In this document: in pieces, positions 12,001 to 27,000 of the stretch
How positions within the stretch are numbered: the first letter of the stretch is position 1
How the letters are laid out: each line of letters starts with the position of its first letter
Assembly (NCBI RefSeq): GCF_964199755.1
Contig: NC_133901.1
Location: forward strand, 27,802,397 to 27,866,396
Source: Larus michahellis
Lineage: Eukaryota > Chordata > Aves > Charadriiformes > Laridae
Length of the DNA: 64,000 nt
Direction: 5' to 3'
Program-made: the position numbers and the translations under genes
Notes under the pieces: model-generated
Database searches by the model: none
Told to the model about the DNA's origin: nothing
Seen by the model: only the letters and a program-made list of their open reading frames with translations

Positions 12001-15000
12001 GTTCAATACAGCTAAAGGTGACTTGGTGAGATCCATCCTCTACCCCAAGCCAGTGAACTTCAAACTCTACAGAGATGCCTTCAAGTTCATCGTGGGCCTC
12101 TGTGTCATCGGTGTGTTTGGACTCATCTACACCGTGTGTGTGTTTGTGTCCCACAAGGTCAGTACCTGCTTCAGGTGCCAGCTCTGAGCCCTCGGTCACT
12201 TTTAGGAATATTGTTCACTTCTGCAATAGAGTTTTCAGATGCCAGGAATGGTGGTGGAGGCGGGGAGATGGACAGAACAAAGCATAATAAATCTGTCGTC
12301 CCCAGGGGCAGAGCTTGGGGTGCGTTGCTGCTGGGCAGGAGGGTCGGACCCCCCGAGAGCAGTGGAGCAGGGCGCGGAGGCTGTTCCCACCCCACCACCC
12401 CTGTTGCTGTCACTATTTGCAGAAGCCGATGGCAGACGTGGTGGCTATGGCCCTCCTCCTCCTCACTGTGCCTGTGCCTCCCACTATCCCCGCTGCCTTG
12501 ACAACAGGCACTGTCTATGCCCAGAGGAGGCTGAAGAAAAAGAAGATTTTCTGCATCAGCCCACAGAGGATTAATATCTGCGGGCAGATCAACCTTGTTT
12601 GCTTTGACAAAGTAAGGCGCTTCCTGGGGCACTGGAAGGTGCTGGGGGCTGCTAGGAACACAAGATATTTTCTTTTTCCACCCCATCTGCCCTGATCTAA
12701 CCCCAGGGAAAAATCCCCCGCAGGTGGGCAGGCAGCAGGGTCGCACTGTGGGCAGGAGGCTTTCCTTACCCTGCCCAGGAGCTGGGGAAGGACCTCTGGA
12801 GACGTGGCAGGAGGAAAGGGTGGGCAATAGCAGGGTAACTAGATATTTATTTAAATTTAGACAGGCACGCTGACAGAAGATGGACTGGACCTGTGGGGCA
12901 TCATCCCTTCAGAGGGAAGCCGGTAAGGAAGGATTTCATTTAGCAAGAACTGATCTCCAGTGTGAATGTACTGCCCAAACATCTAATTAGGAGGGAGGCA
13001 GCTGCACAGGATAAGGAGAGACGGCAAATAGCAGGCAGCAAGAGCTGTTTGGGTGCATTTGGGGAGGCAGAGCGCAATGGGTGTCCCTGCTCAGCCCCTT
13101 CCTTCCAAGGAGGGCACCTGGGCGCTGCTGTGGCAGGCAAAGCTGTAAAGGTTGCTGCTAATTCAAGGCAAACAGAAGTCAGCAGCAGCATGAGTGCTTT
13201 TAATTACCCCGAGGGGATTTGGAGAATATGCACAGAGCTTTTCAATTATGTCATTCTCAGCACAGTTCAATAAATATTCTTAATCTAGTCAATAAACCTT
13301 TCATCACTTAAATGTTAGGATAATGCTCCTTCTGCTGAAATTAAGTGTTGCCAACTTTGGTGCCTGTCAAATCTCACCTACTTCTGTAAATGCTATGAAA
13401 ATAAATCCATGAGACCACAGATCAGACCTGCGCAGCTCAAATGTCCTTAGGGACTCCCTTAAACCCATGGCAGGCTCCATCTCAATTCCAAGCCCAAAGA
13501 CCATTGAAATCCTCAAGAAATATCTGCTATATAAACATTAAACATGAGTATATTGAGAGTTATACCACTCAATTCGTATTACTGTAATACGATAACAGAC
13601 TTCAGCTCTGCAGTGCACGTTATGCCAAACTCAAAATATTAATCTTTTGCAGTGGCCAGAACAAATCACACACCCCACATCAACTCCCAGGTTTCATTAG
13701 TAGTTGTTAATATATCAGATACTTCAACACCACAGAGATAATCATGCCATAATGAATGAAAGGTTTAATTCATTGCGAGAGGACCAAAATCACATTCCCA
13801 ATACTTCCTCAAAGGACAGAGAGAAAATTACTATCTGATGCAAATTAATGAGAAGAGATTAATAAGTGTCAACCAGTAAAATACTCTTCCAGTGGGACCA
13901 AACCGCAGGCACATCTCTTTTTGGCCCCCCTCCAGCGCAGCAGGCAGGTCTCACTGAATTGCTGCGTGCTGAAGAGGTTTGGAGCCCACCAAAGGCAGGC
14001 AGCTCATGGTAGTGCCAGAATGGTTCCCGTCAAGGCAGCCTTGCAGGTAGTACCTGCTCACGTGAGCAGCAGAACGAAACTGGATCCATATATCAGAATA
14101 AATTCATGTAATAAAAAAAAAACCCCAACACCTCTGCAAGGGATCAAAACATAAGGCTGTCTTTGCAGACACGGCCAATCTGCACCCAGCTGGGAACTAG
14201 TGCTGGTGGCTTGCCAAAACGCAAGGAGGAGCTATTGCTGTCTGCATTGATCTCGTTTAGTTATTTGCATAATTACTCTTTCTTAAGTATTCACATCTTT
14301 AAACATATTACAAGACTAGCTGTCAGCTAAGCTGAATACTGCGAGGCAATGACAGTAAAGGAATTCCATTGAACTTGCAAAATATCCTATTGTACATTTA
14401 ATAAGATATAAATGTTTGTTGGGTTTATGTGGTTTTTAGCAGTTTCACAGTGTCCTCAAGTATTAATTAATTAATAAGCCAATTATGACCAGGCTGAGAA
14501 CAAGGTATAATTTGCTGGAAACAGAACAGACTTTGATGGCCCAGAGGGACAACAAGTCCTGGATTCATTGTTCCATTTAATAGAGCTGCGAGCCTTCACA
14601 CTGCTTGCTTCCAGATGCATTTCGCTGCGCCTGTTTTAGTAACAGGGGACGCTACTGGTGATCAAAGGTAAATAAAATCTGTTTAAATTTCTCCTTAACA
14701 TGCCAGCCTAAATGGTAACGGGCTGTGTTGTGGTCTGGCAGACACAGCTTGTCAGCCAGCCAGTTTCTTAGAGGGGAAAAATGTGTGTGTGAGAAGACTC
14801 TGAGAAATAACTTCCATGATGAAATTATAGAGCCTTCACCCACCCAGCCTCGCACGTGTTCAGTCTGTACTGCGGGGCCAAGGAGGGAATAAACCTTCCA
14901 CAGAAAGAAACTGCAGCATGAATCTTTGACAGCGTGCCTTGGTGGAACTCAGTAGAAGTCAACCAACTTATCCATTTTTAAAACCAAGGCGTGAGGGACA

Positions 15001-18000
15001 AGCATCTGGTGTCTGTGGCCATGCAGATGTAAAATCTACAGCTGGAAGTGAAGGTTGGGCTCCTTGTGGCTCTCCCAGGGGTGCTGAGAGTGGGCTGACG
15101 CTGCTTATCCACCCCGGTGGGTGCCCAGCACCAGCCCGAGCAGATGCGCCCCCTTTCCATACTGCAGCTTCACAAATCTTCTCCTAGGGCAGGTTGCCAA
15201 ACTTCTTTGCGATCCCTGCTGCAAGTTGTTTCCTCTCCAACAGTGACTTCTCTGCTTTGTCTAACACCAAACAGCATTTGCCAAGCGGGACTCCTGTGCC
15301 AGCCCCTCTGAGTGTTTTACCATCTCAGTCACTTCATATCAAGTTGAACTCATCCCAATTAATTATTGGGTGGTTTTTTGGCCTTCTGAATGCATCTGAC
15401 CTGTTATCAGAAGGATGGGTAGGACAGCGTGTTGCTTGCAGTTATTAGGCTCAGCTCCACTGAACGCAGCCGAGCAGCACCAGTACGCGCTAGCTGAGGA
15501 CTTGTGTCTCTGCACCCCTTTGATAAGTGGTCCCACTAACCTTCTGCTTTTAATCAGGTTTCAGAAAATCCATAAGTTCCCATCCAGCACTCCTCTGCCC
15601 TGGGGACCCGTGTGTGGAGCCATGGCGAGCTGTCATTCACTGGTTGTTTTGGATAAGAAGATTCAGGGAGATCCACTGGACCTGAAAATGTTTGAGGGCA
15701 CACACTGGGTAATGTGACTCACACCCTCTGCACGCATCCAAAGCAAGGACACCCTCAACCCAGCCCATGGGGGTTCACTCACGAGTCAAGCTCAAATATA
15801 TACTTGTAGGGGAAAATCCTTTCTGGTCCTGGTCCTAACAGCCGGAATTTGCTCTGATATTTCTGCTAACCTCATGACAGATTTGCAGCACTGTGGCTGC
15901 TTTTTGATAGTCCAGCCATCATTTTCCTTGTGGCTGCCTGCATTTGCTCTCTTAATTTGATTTGGAAACACTGGAGTGTGAGGAAGCAGAAGGGGAGCCT
16001 GGTTGCTGGAAGCAGATGACCAGACCATGCCGTTGGCCACGTGGTGCAGAGAGCGCAAGTCAGCCAAGGAAACGCAGAGGCAGGGTTTTATGCCTGTATG
16101 CGAGAGGTTGCTCTCTCTCATTAGCAAAGCGACATCCCTATGGAGAAACCAAGGCTGGAGCCTCTAGCTGAGTGCACAGCAAGTCTCACAGCAAGAGAGG
16201 CCTGGGGAAGCGGCGAGAGATGGAGCCTCAGGACTCATCCGTGGGGAAGGAGAGTTGCTTGGGTGGGAGCAGGATGGGAGGAGGCAAGAGAAGGAAAGGG
16301 GATGCTCTTCTCCCTGCCATGTCCTAGCCATGGAGGGGTTCTGGGTCTCTGCAGTTAACTGCCTTCTCATCTTTTCTCCTTCAACCTTTTGCTCAAGAGA
16401 GATTAATCAATAAGTAAAACAGATGGCAGCTCTTTCAGCAGCACTGCGGGACGGCATCAGGCTGGTGCTCGCACCTGTGGAAGAGCAGGCAGCAGCAGAG
16501 CCACATGACAGCAGAAGGGGACTGTAAGGGTGAATGAGCCCTGGCAGCACGTAAAGTAAGAGAGATGGAGGGCTAAAAGCATCCTACACTGAAAATTACC
16601 ACCCTGTTTCTGCACAGAACATCAGTGACAGTCTTTTAAAAGCAGGAGACTGGAAGATAAAAACAGCTACATAATATTTCTCTTTCCCTTCATCATTGAT
16701 ATGGCATTAAATTTGTATGGAACTTGAGTTTAGAGAAACCACAAAATTTGACACAGCATTTTCCTCTCATCAAGTCAAAATACGCAGGGCCATGTAGGCT
16801 TCTGCTGAGGACACGGCTGCAGGGGGGCTGTCACTGACAGTAGATAGGGAGACCTATTAGATCATAACAAAACACTTCTGCAACTGAGTGGCAACAGTAT
16901 GGGCGAAACACACTCCCATGTGCTGCTGCCCTGCTTTAACAGACAGGTGTGAAGCCAAAAAAAAAAAGTATCATAAATAATGCTTTTCCTTGTACAGGAG
17001 ATGTATGACTCCAGCACAGCTCAGGATGGGGCTGCTGCTCTCAACACCTGCGTTGTTAGACCGGGGCCGAAGGCCAGCACTGTAAGTCCAGTTCTTTCTG
17101 AGAATGAATATTCTGTGTTTTCAACCTGCAGCATCTGCAAACTCCTAGCATATGCGCTATTCATTTACCTGGGCTAGCGGTTGCAAAATGCCTTTCAACC
17201 GCTCTTGGTACCGTGTTGTACCTTTCCCCAAAACACCCTGGAAGCGTAGGACCAGGAAAGCAAACTCTAATTAAAGTGGAGCTTCTTCTCTAAAGTGGCA
17301 TCTAAAGCACTTCATGGGCCTTAAAAGCCCCACATTTCCAACTCCACTATTTGCACTAATAAAAGATACAGACTTCTCTGAGTCCTCACCCTGTAAAGCT
17401 GCTGGCAAAATGAAACTACACACTCAGTGTAAGTGGAAAATAACGCAGAGAAACTTTGTAAACAGAATAAACATCAAAAGCATGAGTTCATCTGCAGGAG
17501 GAGGCAACATAAGGGCAAGGCATTAGAGCTAGAAGCACGGACATGGGCCCATGAGCCCTACTGGTAATGGTTGTGCAATGCTACTAACAGATTTATCAGC
17601 ATCACCCCAAAGCACGGTGTTGTTTGCTTCACTGTTCCTCTTTAAAGTACATTTGGGGGGCTCCAAGTTTTGACAGTTAAAAATTGTTAAGTTTCCAGTC
17701 CAAATGTTGAACCAGCCAGCATCCTCCAGGTGGAAGGAATGTGATTTCTGCTAGCAATACCAGTAAGACAGTGCTGTGGCAACAAGGAAATCAATCTTGT
17801 TTCTAGGATTGCTCTGTTCCCATGGTAACATCACTGTAACACGCCAAACTTCAGTTCCCAGGACTGTAAATGCAGGAATATTAGATTAATATGTGATTAT
17901 TAAGAGAAAGGATGGGACAAAGCCTGGAAAACCAGATAAATATAAAGAAAACCATTGAGGTTCCTGGGAAGTACACTGGGAAGACAGAGTTGTTGAGACT

Positions 18001-21000
18001 GTGGTTCCTAAACTTGTAAGCAGTGATCTGATCCTATAGCCAGAAGGCAGCATAAATGAAATATTCTCCTATTAATAATAAATCACCTTAGCAGGAAAGC
18101 CTCAAATGAGCTGAAGTTCAGAATGCATTTGCTTTGTTTAATCAAAGACTCAAATATCATCTCACTTTCCTGATCTCTTCAGGCTCCCATGGAAGGAATA
18201 GCAATCCTGCATCAATTCCCATTTTCTTCTGGGCTGCAGAGGATGTCTGTTGTTTCACAGAAGATCGGAGAGGAACAGTATGACCTGTACATGAAAGGAG
18301 CACCAGAAATAGTGTCCAGCTTTTGCAGACAAGAAACTGGTACAGAACTGGGAAAGGACAACTTTACAGTGTTTATTTGGACTTAATCCAAACCGGAGTT
18401 TATGTTGGGGCTCTAATCCGAAAAGGTTTTCTGTGCTCGCCCTTCCCACTGGCCGTGCTGCAACTGCATGTGTATGACTCTTCCCACAAGCAAGCCTCGG
18501 GCTTGTTAAATGTCAGTAGTTAATACTACAAACAAGTTTTCGTTGCTTGTTTGTAAGTTAAAGATGCACACAGCCCAACAGCCAGTGAGATGCACAGCCT
18601 GAGGTTCAGCCCCCATACATCCCTTAGCTGACGTGCATCAGCTGAAGATATAGCGCATAAATAAGGTTGATATGTCAAAATACCCACAGCAGATGTAGGA
18701 TCATGCTAATTGCTTGTGTCACAGCAAGTGTGTTGTGCTGCACAAGTTCTTAAATTCCCTGATAATTTATTGCTCTGTAAATTCAGCATTTTGTTACTGA
18801 CCTGGCTTGCAAAGGCTTTAAATCTCAGCGATGGGAAACTTGCTGTGGACATACAAATTACTGTTATTAAGGATAATTGGTGTTAACACTCGAGCCAAGA
18901 CTTCTGTCCTCTCTCTGCAAGTAAACATAGGCTTTTCTCTTTTGTAGCTCAACAATATTATAGGCTTATACTCAAATTTGTCTGCAAACTTGAAACTCAG
19001 TCACTTTCACCGAATACTTCAAAAGGATGCCAAGAAAACACAGTGCCCATGGTCTGTGGCTCTGTAGTTTGTTACTTCAGATGGCACTGACCTGAAAATA
19101 GATGAAAATGGCTTTGAGGGACAATGAAAACATATAATTTAGAACAACCTAAGATCTAATGACACAAGCCTCCAAACAAGTCAACATCAGCAAGAAAAAT
19201 GTCTTCAAAATTATGTTTCACTTTCTCAGCTTTCTAAATAGCTCCTCTTATCCTGTCTTGATTGTTTCTATATTGATTGCAGCTTAATGAATAATTAGGT
19301 ACCGCACTGTAAAGCTGTGATTGCAGGATGTAGTGAGTACAAAATACTGCAAAGGTAAAAGGAACTTTTTGCTTTTAGAGTCACAGGAATGATCAGAGAA
19401 ATGAAAATTGAGGAACTGTGAGAATTCTCCCATTAAGGCTTAAACATAAAAACCATTTCCTCAGTCACTCAGCACGTATGCAGTAAAGTTTAGGGCAGAA
19501 TCTAGTCGCTTATCTTTATTATTTGTCCTCTGCCCAGTAATTCATTTTATCTACCTGCACCTTAACTTGCATTTTAAAAGTATAAAACAGGCACATAGAT
19601 CAGTTATTTGAACAGTCAGTTGCACGGCCTTGGTACAAACCGGCTGACTCCTATGAGATGCCACAGTGCTGTAACCCAGGCCATGAAGCAGTCTAAAAGG
19701 CAGGCGTTTAACCCTAGAAAAGCAATCAGCAAGGGTGGAATATTCTAACCACGAAACTTTTTTTCCTGTAAACAGTCCCAGATAATTTCTTAAAGGAGCT
19801 GAAGACGTACACAAGCCAAGGCTTCAGAGTCATTGCCCTGGCCCATAAAGTGCTAAACCTGGGAAAGGATGTAGACGTGAGCAGCCTGGAGAGGTAAGGT
19901 GTGCTGATGAGCTGCTGGTATCGCTCTGGGGCTGCTTTCCTATCTGCGTGTTACAACCTGCCCCAAACCTTCCCCTCCTCTCCTACCAAAGGGGAGCCTA
20001 TTGGGAAGCTGTGCCCTGTAACACCTTCCTCTCAGCAGATGCTGATTACACTGTTAATCGCCTGCTTTACTACTGCTCTCTCGAGGCTCACTGAGCTGAA
20101 TTTCAGAATCTGTTATCAAAGGGTAATGAAAGCTGGTCATTGTGCTTCTATATGGCGACGGATTGGGACTGCAGTAGAAATTCTGTGTGCTGCAATCTGT
20201 GGGTTTCAGCCAGCCAGTTCCACCAAATCCCTGTCCCTCTCTCTGCACACACACCTCTGCTGCGTTGCTCCCACCGAGCACGGCTCTCCTGTTGAACAAA
20301 AACCACAGGGAGAGCCTCGCTCCCTGTGCTGTCCCTGGGAAACAGCGTGTGTGTTTCTTTCTTGCGCCAAGAGAGGAGGCAGAGTCTGGGCTGATGTTCC
20401 TGGGCCTCCTGGTGATGGAGAACCGCCTGAAGCAGGAGACGAAGCCTGTGCTACAAGAGCTGGCTGCTGCCCGCATCAGGAGCGTCATGGTCACAGGTAA
20501 ATCTCCCCAGGCTCCTCCTGTGGCTGTGCTGGCTGCTGCGGGGCACACAGGACAGAGATTCACTCCTCCAGCATCTTCCATGGCACATCCATAGTCTCTA
20601 TCTGGGCTGCCACCGTGCTATGGCAGACGTGAGGAGCCTACCTCTCCACTATCCTTGCAGGGGACAACCTACAGACAGCTGTCACGGTGGCCAGGAACGC
20701 GGGTATGATTCACACGGGCAGCAAAGTCATCCTCATCGAAGCAAATGAGCCACAGGGCTCCGCTCCAGCTTCCATTGCCTGGCGACTGGCAGAAGAGAGC
20801 AAAGCAAACACAGCTGCTCCCCATGTAAGCACAGCCAGGGATGGCTGCTTTCGGGTGCCAGGGGGAATTAACAAAGCTTTTAGTGTCTAATTAATGTCTA
20901 ATGCCCAGGCTCCTTAGGCCTGGACTCCTTGCTAAGGATTTGGAAGTAGCTCTGAGGAATAGAGGAAACCTGGGGGCTAGTTCGTATCTGCCCCAGGGTA

Positions 21001-24000
21001 TATGGAGTGTGGTATTGACCATGCGCCTACTAGGGAGAAATAATCAATACAGTGGCTCTTAGCTCAAGGCAACATGCAAAATAACTACACAAATAACTGG
21101 CAAGGCTCTGCAGATGCAGTGGCCACTTCAATCACACTTGAAGTGTGCAGGATTAATTTGTGCAACGTGCAATTATACATACTGGTCTGTGTGACTATTT
21201 GCTGGGCCAAACTTCAGTGTCTAAATGAAGTGGCTAACGGGGATTAGTTACGTGTGGAAACACAGGTAGAAAATCAAGTACTTCCAGGTGTAAAGTTTTA
21301 CAAAGGGATGCTGCAGGGGGCTGTGTCCCTGGGTGCCTGGTGGGAGGCTGACGAGGGGGAAGTGAGATGGCATGTTATGACCTCAGTCTGAGAATAAATG
21401 CTGTCTTATTTCTAGGAGGTATGTGCTAATACCGAGGAAAAGATCACCTTGGAAGGAGAAACCTGCAACTACCATTTTGCAATGAATGGAAAGTCCTATC
21501 AGGTTATTATAAAGCACTTCTACAGCTTGCTGCCAAAAGTAAGTTCAGAGGAAACAACGCACTTAGTTGCCCTCCTTGTTTTGTAAAGCGGCAGTGGTGT
21601 TCCAGCTGGAGAAAGGTGTTTTTCTGACGGTAGCTGTAGCGTTGTCCCTTCACAAGTTGATAACTCTGGGCAGCCTCCCACCATGCCTCAGGTTTAACCC
21701 AAACAGCTTGCTTTCGGCATCTTCTATGACCTCAAATGACAGGGGTGGCTGTGGTGCTGCGAGCAGCTGCACAGTGGAGTTACTCCATGGTCACCTTCTC
21801 AATTTCAGTTTAATTAAAAACATCAACACCATTCCCATGTGCCGCTACCATAGCTGGCAACGGCCTCTGCTCAGCAGGGGCATCAGGAACATGAAATACC
21901 CACATCTACCAGCAGAAATCTTCGACTCCTGTCACCCAGTCCGTAAAATAGCTGGTGCTGGGACAGATTTTTGGATTTTGTACTCTCTGGCCAGATTTTC
22001 AGGTAGGAGAAACGTCAGGCTGAGCAGTGTTATTGCTGCTGTCATCAACCATCTGTTCTGCACTTGGGAAGCACTTATAATGCCTTGCTGCTCTAAAGGC
22101 TGCTGCAGAGCACGGGGTGATCGCTGGCTTCCCAGCACCTCCTGCGGAGCAGGCAAGGTAGAAAGCAGAGCAGGATAAATCTGCCGTTAGAGGAAATCTG
22201 AACCTTAAGGGTAGAAAAACTATGGTAGGGTTTGGGAGGTGGGATTGGAGGGTTTCACAAGTGTCAGGCACCCACCTGTCAGGGAGGCCTTGTCCTGCCT
22301 CGGTGGAGTGATGGAGGCACAAATGCCTGCCCAAGGCAGCCCGTTGCTCTTTCTTGCAGATACTGGTGAACGCGACTGTCTTTGCTAGGATGTCTCCTGG
22401 CCAGAAGTCCAGCCTCGTTGAAGAGTTTCAGAAACTCAAGTAAGGTTCTCTTTTGTTTTCTTTTTGAATCAAACCAATAACATGTGGGTTTTTTTTGAAA
22501 TGTGATCGTCCCAACTAGCTCTGCTGCAGGCCCATCTTTCCGACCCTCCCTTCTTCCACACGTAATCCCTGTTTGCATCACTCTGGGCCGCCTTCCTCTC
22601 AGTTCCCCCCCAGGGATCCCTCTGCATCAGGAATACCTGCACCCCTCTCCCAAACTTAGCCACTGCTTCTCACTAGTGCAGTACAGAAGGCAGCATTAAA
22701 TGAGGCTGAGATGAAAATAGTCACAACCCCATATTTACAAATAGCCCCCACCCCCAGTACCTCCCGCGTGGCTGCTGGTGCTCTCCTGGCTGCAGCTTTA
22801 GCAGAGCTGAAACCAACCTGGTGGATGCAGTTGGGAGTTTGACCCCGAAGATGCTCCTTCAGGTCCCCCAAAGGAATGTTTCCCCATGCTAACTGTAGAT
22901 ATCACTTGCTAAGCATAAACAAGACATGATACCTTTCTGAAAAAGGAACACTTAATTATTGGTTATGAGATGCTTCCTCTGGGGATGATGTTCCCTGTTC
23001 TCTCAGAGGGACATCACACGTGGTGGTTTGGGAGCTGCTGCATGATTTCAGCAATTCCTGTGTCTTTGGGTCTACAAAGACAGTCAAAGAGAAAATGCTG
23101 GTAAAAGCCAAGCTGCAGCCGCAGGAGCAGCTGCAAACGTACGCATCCTGCTGCCTTTCCGTGGCCTCTCGTACCAAGGAGAAAACACTGTCTGGAATAA
23201 AGTGGCAGCGTTCCCTTTCCTGTTACAGCCTCTTTCAAACCTTAATCATAATTTTGCCCTGTGCACTCTGCCCCAACCTCTCCCCATGTACAACTGGTCC
23301 TCTGGAAAGAGTCGCTGACTTCTGCAGGGCCACCACGAGTCCCTGCTCTGATGTCCCTGCAAGTGCTAAGCCAGCGGGTGCTCCACCACAGGATCAAACC
23401 CCTACATGAGAGACTTACGTGTTTTCCTCCTTCTTCCTCCACCAGTTACTACGTGGGTATGTGCGGTGATGGCGCCAACGACTGCGGGGTACGTAGGAGC
23501 TCATCTGCTGTTCTTGGGAAATTTCACCTCTTTCAGCCTAAGGAGTGCTATGACAAGTGGCTGCCCAACACCCCTTGTCACCAGCATTTCCCAAATTAGC
23601 TCATGGGGACACTTGGTCAGTGTGTCGTTGTAAAATACTATCTATGTGCTTATTTTTTTTATACTAACATAGATGATAATAGAGGATTACTGATTTGATT
23701 TCCCTCCCTGCCCAAAACAGAGGCAAAGGACTTTTTGTTACACATTTGTTCAAATTTACAATTGTAAATTTGAGGGTCTTAGCCATAAAAAAATTATTAT
23801 ATCTATTATATTATTATAATAAATGTTATCATAATATAATTTTATAATAATGCATCAGCTTGCTTCATAAAAGTTGTCCATAGCCTACACCTGAGCACTA
23901 AACCAGAGGCAACAAGGCCAAGTGACGGGGAGCTCATAAAAGGGCAATAAAAGAAATAGGAACATGAGATTGAAAGGAACAGAAAGAGGATAAAATGGTA

Positions 24001-27000
24001 ATTTAAATAGTTTAGGAGCCTGTTTAACAGGAGAGGTGTGCACAAACCCCAGAATGGGAAACAGCATACAGGGTAGTTCAAAGGATTGTAAGTAGGTGTA
24101 ATGGGATTAAATGAACAAAAGAATTATTTAAGCTTCAGGAGAGGGAAGATATCTGGAAAATGAGATCAGGTGGGCCACAGAATAGAGGAAGATCAATTAC
24201 AAAAGACACTTGAAGCAAAACTTGTAAAGCACCAGTAAACATACTGCGTGGGCTGGGGGGGGGTGGCTGCCTCTCCAGCTTCTTTTACTCCTGTGCATTT
24301 CAGGCTTTGAAAATGGCGCATGCAGGGATATCCCTGTCAGAGCAGGAGGCATCCGTGGCCTCACCCTTCACCTCCCAAATCCCCAACATCCAGTGTGTGC
24401 CGGAGCTGATCAGGTGAGTTTGCTGAGTCCCTGCTCGGAGCTGAGGGTGTGGGGTCGCGAGTGGACTTGCGCTACCCTCAGAGATGCTGCTAAACCAAAC
24501 CTGATCCCTCAGTCACTATATAAAATAGAGCAGAAGGGTTTTTGAATAGGTTTTGATCCTCAAATTCCAGTGCTGGGAGGTTTTTTTTTTTCTGGTTTTA
24601 GGAGAGCATTGGCCACGGTGGCTGATATTTTTGGAACAGGTACAATGGGAGCGTGGCACGAAAGGGCAGGTATAATGGTGACAGAATAGAATTGCTTGTC
24701 ATTACTTTAAAATAGTGATACCCATGCGCTGCACTCGGTCATGGAACAGCCAGTGAGAACGCCTTTTAACCAAATGTATGCAAAGACAATTACTTGTTTG
24801 TGTAGAAATGTGCTTGATTCCCAGAACTGTTGAACAAATTAGTAATGAAAAAAGCAACAACGGCTTAATCCAGGTATTAAAATTGTAGCTGCAGAGTAAA
24901 ACCAAAGAAACAAAACACTGCAGATGTGCAGTTAAGTGGCTCTGCAGTATCTTGAGGCCAAAATATTTGTCTATGGAATTTGAACTGTTTCTTATTCTTC
25001 TTAGAGCTCCTAAACAAAAGGAGTTGCCCTCCTGAGAAGCAGAAACCACTTGTAGCACTAAACCCCCAGTACTGTAGCTGTAAGGGAGGTTTTAGCTTTG
25101 TTTTGTGTTTCGAGCAGGGAAGGTCGAGCTGCTTTGGTTGCTTCCTTCGCTGTGGTTAAATACCTGACCCTCTACGGCCTGATTCAGTTTGTCGGTACTG
25201 CTCTGCTGTTTTGGGTAAGTGTTTCGTGCCGGTCTTTTATCAGTACGCTGTGCTCACTGTAGGTTTTTATCTTTAGTGGTATTACTCAGCAGGGAGGAAA
25301 AGGCATACAGGGCTTCAAGGCGTAACAAAGACGTGAAAAGCCGGGTAATTCATGGCAGGGGGTAGATTGGTTGTAGGGACACCTAGAATTGGGGAAAAAG
25401 CCCAGTGATAAAGCTTCATCTCTTCCAAAAGAAAAAAGGGAATTAGAAGGGGGTGAGTCCCGCCTAGATGGGTGGTGGGTGCCCAGGAGCAGAACTTGCT
25501 GTAAAACGGGGGATTTGGGAAAGCAGCTGCCTCTCTCTGCTGGGAAAAATGCTTGAAAAAGAAGTGAGTGTCTCAGGCAGATGCACGAGGGTAGCTAAGG
25601 AAGATTTACCATGGTGTATCACCAGCATGCGATGAATCCGCTAAAATTTCAATACGTGAGAAGAAAAACAATGAAGGAAATTCACATATGGATTTACTCG
25701 GGGCCACCTCTCTTGCCTCGGTTCATGCACATCTCCCGTGTGCAGCCCTGCGGAGGACGCAGAACAGGAAGCAAAGAGAGCGGCTGTGAGCCTGCAAGGC
25801 ACGGCCCAGCCGCGGTGGCAAACAGGGAGCACTTGTGGGTTTCCACATGGGGACAGCTTCCATGGCCACTAGTTTGGGCCACACCAAATTTGTCCCTGTC
25901 CCCACTACCCAAAGACATTTCAAACCTGGCACGCACAAAGTGGTCATTGCTGGTTATCATTGTTATTACTGTGGGCCGGGAGTGCGTGACCTGATCTAAG
26001 TGGTCCAAGGGGCATTGGTATCTGCTAGAAGAAGGGTGGAAAAACATTCAACTGCTACATTCAAATGTTGGGTTGCCCACAAGTGCTATGAATTAGCTAA
26101 GGATTCAGTGGAACCTGGCTGACACCTGGCAGCCTGGGGTTGCATCAGGGCTGTGAAGCTGCCATTGCTGGCATGACATTGCTCTGAAATAGCGTTGGAT
26201 GCTGAAGTTTGTATCATCAAAGTTGACGTCGGTTCTCAGGTGGTGCTGCCTTTGTTTTTTGTTCCAGCAACTGCAAATCTTTGGGATTCACCAGTACCTG
26301 ATACAAGACATCGTCATTACCCTTTTGGTTTGCCTAACAAGTAAGCTGCTCGGGGAAACCAGCTGTGTCTGTTTGAAAGCCTGAGTCTAAATGGTTGACT
26401 TCATTTCCCAATAAAAATAAAAACAAGGAGCCAAGTTCTGCTGTCAGTAACATGATAACCATTGGTGCTAGAGCAATTCCCAGGGCCCAGAGCATGGGAT
26501 TTGGCTTATAGTCCTTTGCAAACATGGCTGCAGAACTCTGTATATAACCGATAGCGTTTGGATGTGAGACTCAACGGGAAGAGGAGCAGTTGCTCTGGTG
26601 ACTGTCAGTGGGGCTCAGACAGTGTAAATTCAGCTCCTGGTCTCCTGTGTGCTCCTGCTGTGAGACCCAGTATGGCTCTTAGACTTCACTGGAGATTCCC
26701 ACGGGCAAGTGAGGATGATATTCCCCATCTTCTCTCTTTGTTCTCCTGAGGGGGAGATTCAGGGGAGGTTCAGATGGAAAATAGTGGAGATCAAAACCAC
26801 TTCTTGCCTGGTGATTAGGTCCAGGCTTTGCAGCTTTCACCTGTGATGAGCGGGTGGGGGTCTATGTGTGGCTCTGCTTGCCCAGCAAATGCAGAGGGAT
26901 GCTGGTGGCCTGGGCTGCCACAGATGGCAAACGTCTCTGGTTTCTCCCCAGTGAGCTTGACTGAAGCCTATCCAAAGCTGGCACCTTATCGCCCCCCTGG

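Noticed and set aside
12171-12827. Minus-strand frame of 218 codons
   Set aside because: It is the antisense shadow of the M4/DKTGT exon of ATP13A5.
19901-20594. Plus- and minus-strand frames of 135-199 codons
   Set aside because: They cross intron and exon borders of ATP13A5; only 20372-20496 in the correct frame fits the family.
21124-21145. 8-bp inverted repeat with 6-base loop
   Set aside because: Short hairpins of this size are expected by chance in 64 kb and nothing around it suggests function.
21567-22178. Plus-strand frame of 203 codons
   Set aside because: It lies inside an ATP13A5 intron and has no domain or splice context.
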